From NCBI GenBank assembly GCA_016205995.1, contig JACQSJ010000041.1, positions 1 through 5,696 of the forward strand: a stretch of DNA of 5,696 nt, read 5' to 3'. This DNA comes from Candidatus Uhrbacteria bacterium. Lineage in GTDB: Bacteria; Patescibacteriota; Patescibacteriia; UBA9934; GWF2-40-263. The notes under the pieces are model-generated. The model had not been told where the DNA came from and made no database searches. It saw only the letters and a program-made list of their open reading frames with translations. The position numbers and the translations under genes are program-made. Shown one piece after another: positions 1 through 5,696 of this stretch (its first letter is position 1; each line of letters opens with the position of its first letter).

Positions 1-309
1 CACCATGATACCGCCGTCCGCCTTCAAGTGTCCCACACCGAAATAAAACGCCGGGGTCGAAACCAGCCCGATATCCAGCACCCGTACCCCGCTTGCGACA
101 AGCCCCGCCATAAGTCGCGCTTGATACACAACCGAACTCTCACGCATATCGCGACCGACAACCACCGTCATGTCGCTTCCTGTGGGAAGCTCGGAGCGCA
201 AAAACTGGGCGTAAGCTCGTCCGATAGCTTCCGCCAAGTCCTCTGTGATTTCCGTCCCCACAAGACCTCGAATGTCGTATTGCTTAAAAATGTGCCTCGG
301 AATGGACAT
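1..309 (-). CDS. manB: Phosphomannomutase/phosphoglucomutase, N-terminal part (3' end outside window)
   Basis: This enzyme of the alpha-D-phosphohexomutase family interconverts hexose 6-phosphates and 1-phosphates in the cytosol, supplying sugar nucleotides for surface polysaccharides. The reverse-strand reading from ATG at 309 gives 103 codons open to the window edge. The family N-terminus is clear: FKQYDIRG at residues 8-15, VGRDMRESS at 51-59, and DIGLVSTPAFYFGV at 79-92. The visible part ends in GGIMV (99-103), directly before where the family carries its catalytic phosphoserine loop (T/S-A-S-H-N-P), so the active-site serine and the sugar- and metal-binding domains lie outside. The start is well fixed because an in-frame TAA lies seven codons upstream with no other ATG between. 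No strong Shine-Dalgarno is seen. It is divergent from lemA. Whether it prefers mannose or glucose phosphates cannot be told from this part; the symbol manB follows common usage. Confidence 0.93.
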   Translation of the reverse strand, partial: MSIPRHIFKQYDIRGLVGTEITEDLAEAIGRAYAQFLRSELPTGSDMTVVVGRDMRESSVVYQARLMAGLVASGVRVLDIGLVSTPAFYFGVGHLKADGGIMV

Positions 310-388
310 ATCCCGTATTTTTTCGTAAAGTTATACTGTTCTTTTGACTTTTCACCTGACCCACTAACAACCTAAAACCTGAACATCT
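310..388. promoter_or_regulatory. Divergent intergenic region with candidate promoters for manB and lemA
   Basis: This 79-bp gap separates two genes that point away from each other, so it should hold both of their promoters. It is AT-richer than the flanking genes. The best -10-like hexamers overlap one another: TATACT on the plus strand (332-337) and TATAAC on the minus strand (335-330), each one mismatch from TATAAT. A TTGACT hexamer at 344-349 resembles a -35 element, but the nearest plus-strand -10-like match downstream (TAAAAC, 373-378) is about 23 bp away, too far for a classical promoter. No good -35 is found for either overlapping -10. No Shine-Dalgarno precedes lemA. The location is secure, the exact elements are weak. 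Confidence 0.4.
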
Positions 389-940
389 ATGGAACTCATC
401 TGGATCTTAGTCATTGTCATCGGAGCCATCTTGCTGTGGCTCATTCTAACATATAACGGCCTCATCACGTCCCGAAATCGCGTGGATGAATCCTGGTCGG
501 ATATTGAGGTTCAGCTCAAGCGCCGCTATGACCTCATCCCCAACATCGTGAACACGGTGAAGGGGTATGCGTCCCATGAATCAACCGTGTTCGAGAAAGT
601 GACCGAAGCGCGGACGATGGCGATGGGTGCCAAGACCATGAAAGAGCATGCGCAAGCGGAGAACATGCTGAGCGAAACGCTCAAGTCGCTCTTCGCCGTC
701 TCAGAGGCTTATCCAGCCCTTCAAGCCTCGACAAACTTCCTTCAGCTCCAGCACGAACTTACCGATGCCGAAGATAAGATCATGGCATCACGTCGTTTCT
801 ACAACGCCAACGTCCGCGACTTCAACACCAAGCTCCAGGTCTTCCCAACCAACCTGATCGCTGGCATGTTCGGCTTCGTGAAACGCGAGTTCTTTGACGC
901 TCCTGATGTTGCTCTTGAAACTCCCCAAGTCGCGTTCTAG
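389..940 (+). CDS. lemA: LemA family membrane protein
   Basis: LemA proteins are small membrane-anchored proteins whose exact biochemical role is unsettled; in many bacteria the gene sits beside htpX. The 183-residue product has normal family length. Residues 3-21 form one hydrophobic N-terminal membrane segment, followed by a helical domain. Family hallmarks are visible: the block around 39-54 with QLKRRYDLIPNIV, the stretch YPALQASTNFLQLQHEL at 108-124, and RRFYNANVRDFNTKLQVFP at 135-153, ending with a GFVKREFFDA segment (162-171). By family topology the N-terminus is short and the helical bundle follows the anchor. ATG at 389 is the natural start because it places the membrane segment at the very N-terminus; no Shine-Dalgarno is evident. 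It is the first gene of a plus-strand cluster, 6 nt ahead of htpX, and a role supporting the HtpX protease is inferred from that pairing. Confidence 0.95.
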   Translation: MELIWILVIVIGAILLWLILTYNGLITSRNRVDESWSDIEVQLKRRYDLIPNIVNTVKGYASHESTVFEKVTEARTMAMGAKTMKEHAQAENMLSETLKSLFAVSEAYPALQASTNFLQLQHELTDAEDKIMASRRFYNANVRDFNTKLQVFPTNLIAGMFGFVKREFFDAPDVALETPQVAF

Positions 941-946
941 TTGAGT

Positions 947-1828
947 ATGTATTCCCAAATCACCGCGAACAAGCGCAAGACGTGGTTTCTGATCGTGATC
1001 TTTACGATCGTGATCGTGGGCTTAGGTTGGGCATTTGGGGAGTACACCGGAACAGGAAACATCGGTCTCATCGCTGCGGTCGTGCTCGCTACGGGCATGA
1101 ACCTCATCGGCTACTTCCATGGCGATAAAGTCGCCCTAGCAACCTCCGGAGCGAAATCGATCCAGAAGGCTGACAACCCGCGACTCTATCGCATGATTGA
1201 AAATCTCGCGATCACCGCTGGCATGCAGACCCCGAAGATTTATCTCATCAACGATCCAGCGGGAAACGCCTTTGCTACAGGTCGCGATCCGCAGCACGCG
1301 TCGATTGCCGTCACGACCGGACTCATGGACATACTTGATGATCAAGAACTTCAAGGCGTGCTCTCCCACGAACTTTCCCATATCAAGAACTACGACATCC
1401 GCGTGATGACCATCGTGATCGTTCTGGTGGGTGTCATCCTGCTGCTCTCGGACATGCTCATGCGATCGATGTTCTGGGGCGGCCGCGACTCGAACAACAA
1501 GGGCGGGGGCATTCTCCTCTTGATCGGTCTTGTACTGGCGATCCTCTCTCCCCTCTTTGCCGAGCTCATCAAACTCGCCGTCTCTCGTTCACGCGAGTAT
1601 CTCGCAGACGCCGACGGCGCGCTTCTCACCCGCTATCCCGAAGGTCTCGCCAGGGCACTCGAAAAAATCGCTGGCCAAGACCGACCCCTCAAACGTGCCA
1701 ACCACGCCACGGCCCACCTGTTTCTGGCCAACCCCTTTGACCCGCACGTGACAAAGAAATTCGAACACCTGTTCAGCACCCACCCGCCGATCGAAGATCG
1801 CATCAAGAAACTGAGGAACATGCTATGA
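947..1828 (+). CDS. htpX: HtpX-type membrane zinc metalloprotease (M48 family)
   Basis: HtpX is a zinc endoprotease of the cytoplasmic membrane that cleaves misfolded or damaged membrane proteins. With the ATG at 947 the product is 293 residues, the usual family length. It has hydrophobic segments near residues 13-30, 38-57, 153-172 and 187-212. The zinc site is complete: HELSH at 141-145 (two His ligands and the catalytic Glu142) and SREYLADADGA beginning at 214, whose Glu217 is the expected third ligand. The DPAGNAFATG loop (103-112) and the FSTHPP motif near the C-terminus (276-281) are also typical. A TTG at 941, directly after the lemA stop, would add two residues, but the family normally begins with M-x-x-Q-I-x-x-N-K-R-K, matching ATG 947. 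No Shine-Dalgarno is apparent, so expression probably relies on lemA translation. The stop codon overlaps the clpC start. Confidence 0.94.
   Translation: MYSQITANKRKTWFLIVIFTIVIVGLGWAFGEYTGTGNIGLIAAVVLATGMNLIGYFHGDKVALATSGAKSIQKADNPRLYRMIENLAITAGMQTPKIYLINDPAGNAFATGRDPQHASIAVTTGLMDILDDQELQGVLSHELSHIKNYDIRVMTIVIVLVGVILLLSDMLMRSMFWGGRDSNNKGGGILLLIGLVLAILSPLFAELIKLAVSRSREYLADADGALLTRYPEGLARALEKIAGQDRPLKRANHATAHLFLANPFDPHVTKKFEHLFSTHPPIEDRIKKLRNML
1813..1828 (+). promoter_or_regulatory. Shine-Dalgarno and ATGA start/stop overlap coupling htpX to clpC
   Basis: GAGGA at 1813-1817 lies 7 nt before the clpC ATG at 1825. That ATG shares bases with the htpX TGA stop (ATGA, 1825-1828). This arrangement supports translational coupling or re-initiation, and it fixes the clpC start. 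It is the best-spaced ribosome binding site in the window. Confidence 0.75.
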
Positions 1829-4290
1829 GCCATGACATCGTCGACAAATTCTCCACGCACCTGAAAAACGTCCTCACGCGGGCCCTGTGTTTTGTCGTCG
1901 AGCAGGACCAGAAAACCATCCACCCCGAACACCTTCTCTGGGCTCTCGGCACCCAGAAGGGCTGCATCGCCGCCGAGATCCTCAAAAAAAGCGGTGTCAA
2001 AGCCGCAGACCTCAAACAACTCGTTGGGGGCCGAACCGCGACCCTCATCCTTTCCGACGCAAACGGCCTCACCCTCCACCTCTCCGATGACGCCAAGCGC
2101 ATCGTCGAAAAAGCCGTCCTGACCGCCAACATCTACGGGCACCGGTATATCGGGACGGAGCATCTGCTCTCGGGCCTCTTGCAAATCAACCCCGCCGTGA
2201 CGGACACGTTCTTCTCTGCTCGACAGATCGACCTCAAGGAACTCCGGAGCCAGCTCACCGTCGTCCTCAAGAGCACGTCCAAATTCCCAGATCTCACTGG
2301 AGGACAAGTCCAGACAAAAGAACCAACGACAAGCGAGGGGGGAGAGAAACAGGAAAAGAAAGTCTCCGCACTGGAATTTTTTGCTCTGGAGCTCACAAGC
2401 CCAGAGGCGCAGAAAAAAATCGATCCGGTCATCGGCCGGGAAGCCGAGATCCAACGCGTCATGGAGATCCTCTGCCGACGAACCAAGAACAATCCCCTCC
2501 TCCTGGGCGAGCCAGGCGTGGGCAAGACCGCGATCGTGGAAGGACTCGCCAAACAGATCACCCAAGGACTTGTCCCACCCGCGCTTGCGCACAAGCGCAT
2601 TTTTTCCATCGACATGACACTGCTCATCGCCGGGACGATGTACCGCGGAGAGTTCGAAGGCCGCCTGCGCCAAATCGTGGACGAGGTGAAAGCCGATTCC
2701 GACATCGTATTGTTCATCGATGAGATGCACACGATCGTGGGCGCGGGCGCGGCCTCCGGGTCCATGGACGCGGCCAACATTTTGAAACCTGCCCTGGCGC
2801 GAGGTGAAATCCGCTGCATCGGTGCCACAACGCCGACCGAATTTAAAAAGCACATCGAAACGGACGCGGCCCTGGAGCGACGATTCCAAACCGTGCTGGT
2901 GGATGAACCCAGCCAAGAGAAGACGGTCGAGATCCTGGAAGGGATCGCGCCCTTCTATGAACAGTTCCACCGCGTACGCATCACGCACGACGCCATCTCC
3001 CAAGCCGTCGCGCTCTCAACCCGGTACCTGCAAGATCGTCAGCTCCCAGATAAGGCCATTGATCTCATCGACGAAGCCGCCGCCGCCACGCGCGTGAAAC
3101 TTCTCAACCCCGGGCCCATCCAGCGCGAGCGCGAACTCTCCCAAACCCTCACCGACATCAAGGAACGCAAGCGCCAGGCCGTCGTCGAAGAACGGTTCGA
3201 TGAGGCCATGAAGTTGAAAGAGGAGGAGTCGCGAATGTATGCCCACCTCGAGGCCATGGGGCGTGAAGAGGACCTCTCTCCTATCCCCATCATCACCAAC
3301 GAGGACATTGCCCGCGTCGTTTCACGTGCGGCCGGTATCCCCCTGGATGACCTCATTGCGTCGGACAAATCCGCGCTGTTAAAGCTCGAGGAGCAGCTTC
3401 GCACAAACGTGCTGGGCCAAGACCAAGTCATCGACACCGTGGCCGGAGCGCTGCGCCGCGCAAAGACCGGCGTCGCGCATCCCAGCCGTCCGCTTGCCTC
3501 GTTCTTATTCCTTGGCCCATCAGGCGTGGGAAAAACCGAGCTCGCCAAAACCATCGCCCAGATCCTCTTCCACACCAAGCATCATTTTATTCGTCTGGAC
3601 ATGAGCGAGTACGCCGAAGGGTTCACGATGTCCAAACTCATCGGAGCTCCCGCCGGATACGTCGGCTACAAGGAAGGGGCGAACCTGACCGACCGTGTGA
3701 AGCAGCGCCCGTACTCGGTCGTCCTGTTTGATGAGATCGAGAAGGCCCATAGGGATGTCCAAAACCTCCTACTCCAAATCCTGGAAGAGGGCGAGCTCAC
3801 GGACGCCACCGGAAAGCGTGTCAATTTCAAAAACACCATCGTCGTCATGACCTCCAATGTCGGACTGGAGCGCTTCGAGCGCGGCGATATGGGATTCATG
3901 GGAACGCCAACGGATCGCACGATCGCCATGAATCAGGACCTTCGTAGAGAACTCGAGCAGCGCTTCCGCCCCGAGCTCCTCAACCGCATCGACCATACCT
4001 GCATCTTCAAACCGCTTGGAGAAGATATCCTCGGTCGCATTGTCGAGAAGCAGCTCGCCGAGCTTGTGCAGCGCATGCAAACACAGGGCCTCACCCTGAG
4101 CCTTCACAAAAACCTCACAAGCCACATCAGCGCCAAGCTCGAACCAAAATTCGGCGCTCGCCATGTGCGTACGGTCATCCAGAACGAAATCGAACACAAG
4201 ATCGCGGAACGCCTCAGCAAAAAAGACCAACCCACATCGCTCACCGTCTCTCTCAAAGGCAAAACCGTGACGGTAATAAAAGGACGCTAG
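1825..4290 (+). CDS. clpC: ClpC-type AAA+ unfoldase, ATP-binding subunit of a Clp protease
   Basis: This double-ring AAA+ protein uses ATP to unfold substrates and thread them, normally into ClpP. The 821-residue product has the full ClpC layout. Residues 8-145 are a two-repeat Clp_N domain with EHLL motifs at 35-38 and 112-115. A charged linker spans 150-180. The first AAA+ ring has Walker A GEPGVGKT (228-235), pore tyrosine Tyr273 in MYRGEFEGR, Walker B IDE (298-300) and ERRF (351-354). A short UVR-like middle domain (about 430-475, with [14 protein letters not shown] at 455-468) marks it as ClpC, not ClpB, which has a long coiled coil. The second ring has Walker A GPSGVGKT (564-571), pore GYVG (611-614), Walker B LFDE (634-637), sensor-1 Asn678, [11 protein letters not shown] (713-723) and sensor-2 GAR (777-779). 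An M-G-F tripeptide at 689-691 matches the ClpP-docking loop. No clpP is present in this window. Confidence 0.95.
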   Translation: MSHDIVDKFSTHLKNVLTRALCFVVEQDQKTIHPEHLLWALGTQKGCIAAEILKKSGVKAADLKQLVGGRTATLILSDANGLTLHLSDDAKRIVEKAVLTANIYGHRYIGTEHLLSGLLQINPAVTDTFFSARQIDLKELRSQLTVVLKSTSKFPDLTGGQVQTKEPTTSEGGEKQEKKVSALEFFALELTSPEAQKKIDPVIGREAEIQRVMEILCRRTKNNPLLLGEPGVGKTAIVEGLAKQITQGLVPPALAHKRIFSIDMTLLIAGTMYRGEFEGRLRQIVDEVKADSDIVLFIDEMHTIVGAGAASGSMDAANILKPALARGEIRCIGATTPTEFKKHIETDAALERRFQTVLVDEPSQEKTVEILEGIAPFYEQFHRVRITHDAISQAVALSTRYLQDRQLPDKAIDLIDEAAAATRVKLLNPGPIQRERELSQTLTDIKERKRQAVVEERFDEAMKLKEEESRMYAHLEAMGREEDLSPIPIITNEDIARVVSRAAGIPLDDLIASDKSALLKLEEQLRTNVLGQDQVIDTVAGALRRAKTGVAHPSRPLASFLFLGPSGVGKTELAKTIAQILFHTKHHFIRLDMSEYAEGFTMSKLIGAPAGYVGYKEGANLTDRVKQRPYSVVLFDEIEKAHRDVQNLLLQILEEGELTDATGKRVNFKNTIVVMTSNVGLERFERGDMGFMGTPTDRTIAMNQDLRRELEQRFRPELLNRIDHTCIFKPLGEDILGRIVEKQLAELVQRMQTQGLTLSLHKNLTSHISAKLEPKFGARHVRTVIQNEIEHKIAERLSKKDQPTSLTVSLKGKTVTVIKGR
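4278..4284 (+). promoter_or_regulatory. Probable Shine-Dalgarno for the 4297 gene
   Basis: AAAAGGA lies in the last codons of clpC, with 12 nt between it and the ATG at 4297. The spacing is longer than ideal, but it is the only purine-rich match upstream of that start and fits close coupling to clpC translation. Confidence 0.45.
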
Positions 4291-4296
4291 TCCCCT

Positions 4297-5202
4297 ATGG
4301 CCACTCCGGAGGAAAGAAAAGCCAAGCTCCAAGCCGCCCGCCTCCGCGCACGGCCAATTTCACCAACTCGGTTTGAATTTGGGCGAAAACATTTTGGTAT
4401 TGCCGACCCAGATATCCCTGACGAACTCCTCCACACCCCAAATACACGTGCAGCAGGTGCCAAGGATCTCTTCGACGTAGCGGACATGGAAGCGAAGCGT
4501 CGAGCCGCGCTTTCTGCAAGCCGCCTGCTAGGACAGTCCTTTTCTCAAGCGGAAAAATCTGACCAAGCTTCTTCCCAACCACAGAGTGAACGCACCGCCC
4601 CAGAGGAACCGGCACAAGACCAAGCTCCCGAACAAAGCCGTATTGCCTCCATGCTCCAACGTTCGATCATGCAACGCACAGCAAAACAGCAAGCACAGCA
4701 ACAGCAAGAGCAACAGGTAAGCGAGGAAACAAAAAAAGAACGCGATAAGTTAAAACAAACAGCGAAGGCCGCCGTGCGACGAGGGGCGATCTATGTCCTG
4801 GATCTGTTGGCGGCAGCTCTAGACATTTCCTCTGCCGGTATCACCTTCCTCATCGACCTCATCATCTACTTCTTCACCTTGGGCTGGCTCAACCTGGAGA
4901 TGATCTACGGCCGGTATTTCGCCAAAGGAAAGAGTCGCTACGTGGGCCCCCTCTCCTGGGACCCCATCCCCATGCCCATTGATAAAGACGCTCTCATTCT
5001 TTCCGGGTTCGTCGTTGCCGCGGACATCGCCCTTGCGCTTGCGTCCCTGCTCATTGCGTTTGGAGGGTTTTGTCTGGTGCATGATTTTGTAAAAGTCACG
5101 GGCTCGATCACCCAAGCAATCCAAATCGGCGCCTCCCTTGCACAAGGCCAAAGCGGAGGACTGTGTTTGGGTGGTATAATTGCTTCAGCCTTTGGTCTCT
5201 AA
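4297..5202 (+). CDS. Uncharacterised multi-pass membrane protein with Gln-rich cytosolic half
   Basis: I do not recognise this 301-residue protein. The N-terminal half (1-160) is hydrophilic and probably cytosolic: a basic start rich in Lys and Arg, a region with SPTRFEFGRKHFGI (22-35), a Pro/Glu/Gln-rich stretch around 88-115, then a predicted helical or coiled-coil segment with a glutamine run (KQQAQQQQEQQ, 130-140) and a charged EETKKERDKLKQ tail (143-154). The C-terminal half is hydrophobic: about 164-200 could be one or two membrane passes, a polar loop with SRYVGPLSWDPIPMP (213-227) follows, and a second hydrophobic block covers about 232-262. The last 20 residues are rich in Gly and small residues. 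ATG 4297 is chosen because it lies 6 nt after the clpC stop with a purine-rich site upstream; the next in-frame ATG is at residue 64. Operon position suggests a membrane partner of the HtpX/ClpC machinery, which is only inference. Confidence 0.8.
   Translation: MATPEERKAKLQAARLRARPISPTRFEFGRKHFGIADPDIPDELLHTPNTRAAGAKDLFDVADMEAKRRAALSASRLLGQSFSQAEKSDQASSQPQSERTAPEEPAQDQAPEQSRIASMLQRSIMQRTAKQQAQQQQEQQVSEETKKERDKLKQTAKAAVRRGAIYVLDLLAAALDISSAGITFLIDLIIYFFTLGWLNLEMIYGRYFAKGKSRYVGPLSWDPIPMPIDKDALILSGFVVAADIALALASLLIAFGGFCLVHDFVKVTGSITQAIQIGASLAQGQSGGLCLGGIIASAFGL
4687..4716 (+). repeat. Short CAG/CAA low-complexity tract
   Basis: Ten codons, mostly alternating CAG and CAA with single GCA and GAG interruptions, encode the glutamine-rich run at residues 131-140 of the 4297 protein. 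Such tracts can change length by slippage. It is in frame and looks like ordinary low-complexity coding sequence. Confidence 0.6.
5172..5180 (+). promoter_or_regulatory. Extended -10 promoter element inside the end of the 4297 gene
   Basis: TGGTATAAT is a perfect extended -10 (TG-N-TATAAT), with the hexamer at 5175-5180. Transcription would start near 5187, about 24 nt before the ATG at 5211, a sensible leader for the next gene. No convincing -35 hexamer lies at 16-18 bp upstream, which extended -10 promoters can tolerate. The bases also encode Gly-Ile-Ile-containing protein sequence, so a chance match is possible. Confidence 0.45.
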
Positions 5203-5210
5203 GCTTCTCT

Positions 5211-5696
5211 ATGACCGAGCGTACAAAAAAGCTCCTGCTTGTCGGTGGATTTATCCTCTCCGTCTTTGTCATCGCCTTCCTGCTCTACCGACTCTTTTTC
5301 CGACCCACACCCCCAGCACCGACCGTTGAAGGCGGAGCCGAAGTCTCGACCGGTCAGCTGCCCAGGGCGATCGAGTCCGCGATCCGGGAACGGGAAGAAG
5401 CGGAAGCCGGGGGTGGAGCGAGCGGGTTTGAAGAAGCCGACGATGTCGCCCGCGGGGGGCTCACCCAAACGACCGAACTCACCACGGGCGCGGTCGCGAA
5501 CGTGACGCTTGGAACCGATGGCGACTCCATGAACTATTACAACGCCACGGACGGCCGCTTCTACGCCATCGACAAAGACGGCAATGTCGTTGCGCTCTCA
5601 AACACCCAGTTCCCGAATGCAGAAGACGTGAAATGGAACAAGGACGCCAATAAGGCCCTCATCGAGTTCCCGGACGGCTCCAACATCGTCTACAAC
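5211..5696 (+). CDS. Membrane-anchored protein with probable beta-propeller-like exterior, N-terminal part (3' end outside window)
   Basis: The reading frame from ATG 5211 stays open for 162 codons to the window edge. The product starts with a short basic stretch (MTERTKK), then a single hydrophobic segment at residues 8-30 that looks like an uncleaved signal anchor, followed by Arg31 and a Pro-rich spacer (32-37). Residues 38-105 are a linker rich in Gly, Glu, Ala and Thr, probably flexible. From about 108 a folded module begins: YYNATDGRFYAIDKDGNVVALS at 109-130 read as two beta strands with a DG turn, then a Trp-containing segment (KW, 141-142) and ALIEFPDGSN (149-158). That pattern resembles WD40/TolB-like propeller blades seen in uncharacterised Patescibacteria proteins; this is from memory of the pattern, not a search. 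It starts 8 nt after the previous stop, has no clear Shine-Dalgarno, and may use the promoter at 5172-5180. Confidence 0.82.
   Translation, partial: MTERTKKLLLVGGFILSVFVIAFLLYRLFFRPTPPAPTVEGGAEVSTGQLPRAIESAIREREEAEAGGGASGFEEADDVARGGLTQTTELTTGAVANVTLGTDGDSMNYYNATDGRFYAIDKDGNVVALSNTQFPNAEDVKWNKDANKALIEFPDGSNIVYN

Noticed and set aside
28..375. A 115-codon plus-strand open frame over the manB start and the intergenic region
   Set aside because: The minus strand here encodes a clear phosphohexomutase N-terminus; the plus-strand translation is rich in His, Arg and Asn with no recognisable domain.
941..946. TTG start for htpX at 941
   Set aside because: It adds only Met-Ser before the ATG at 947, where homologues normally begin; TTG is also the weaker start.
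991..1015. Direct repeat GATCGTGATC at 991-1000 and 1006-1015
   Set aside because: It is inside htpX and encodes repeated Ile-Val pairs of the first membrane segment, so it is explained by protein sequence.
1633..3003. A 456-codon open frame on the minus strand, opposite htpX and clpC
   Set aside because: It lies opposite two strongly conserved genes, its translation shows no family motif, and the C-rich third positions of the plus strand remove stop codons from that antisense frame.
4308..4313. GGAGGA, a perfect Shine-Dalgarno match just inside the 4297 gene
   Set aside because: No start codon follows at a usable distance in any frame; the bases encode Glu residues near the N-terminus.
5203..5210. 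Possible terminator between the last two genes
   Set aside because: The 8-nt gap has no hairpin or T-run; none of the other intergenic gaps show one either.
5239..5505. An 88-codon plus-strand frame in the last part of the window
   Set aside because: It is a shifted frame of the 5211 gene, which alone has a coherent anchor, linker and folded module.

Overview
The window looks like a chromosomal segment from a small-genome bacterium of the Candidate Phyla Radiation (Patescibacteria, Parcubacteria-like). This is inferred from gene style: a phosphomannomutase of the kind common in that group, a LemA-HtpX pair, very tight gene packing, and short-lived homology beyond the conserved genes, including a membrane-anchored protein with a 'DGRFYAID...FPDGSN' module. 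I could not run a search, so the taxonomic call is tentative. TGA is used as a normal stop (end of htpX), which argues against the recoded Gracilibacteria/SR1 lineages.

Layout. Positions 1-309 hold the first 103 codons of a phosphomannomutase/phosphoglucomutase gene on the minus strand, cut by the window edge just before its catalytic serine loop. A 79-bp divergent intergenic region (310-388) follows. From 389 onward all genes lie on the plus strand, almost without gaps: lemA (389-940), htpX (947-1828), a clpC-type double AAA+ unfoldase (1825-4290, overlapping htpX by an ATGA), an unrecognised membrane protein with a Gln-rich N-terminal half (4297-5202), and the start of a single-pass membrane protein with a probable beta-propeller-like exterior (5211 to the window end). 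Gaps are 6, -4, 6 and 8 nt, so the five genes probably form one transcription unit. A perfect extended -10 element inside the end of the fourth gene may add an internal promoter for the fifth.

How the genes may work together. LemA and HtpX form a recurrent pair at the cytoplasmic membrane; HtpX is a zinc protease that cuts damaged membrane proteins. ClpC unfolds proteins in the cytosol and normally feeds ClpP. Their translational coupling suggests a membrane-protein quality-control unit in which HtpX cleavage and ClpC unfolding are made together. The two following membrane proteins have no recognisable function and are the least explained part of the window. No RNA genes, CRISPR arrays, insertion sequences or convincing terminators were seen.
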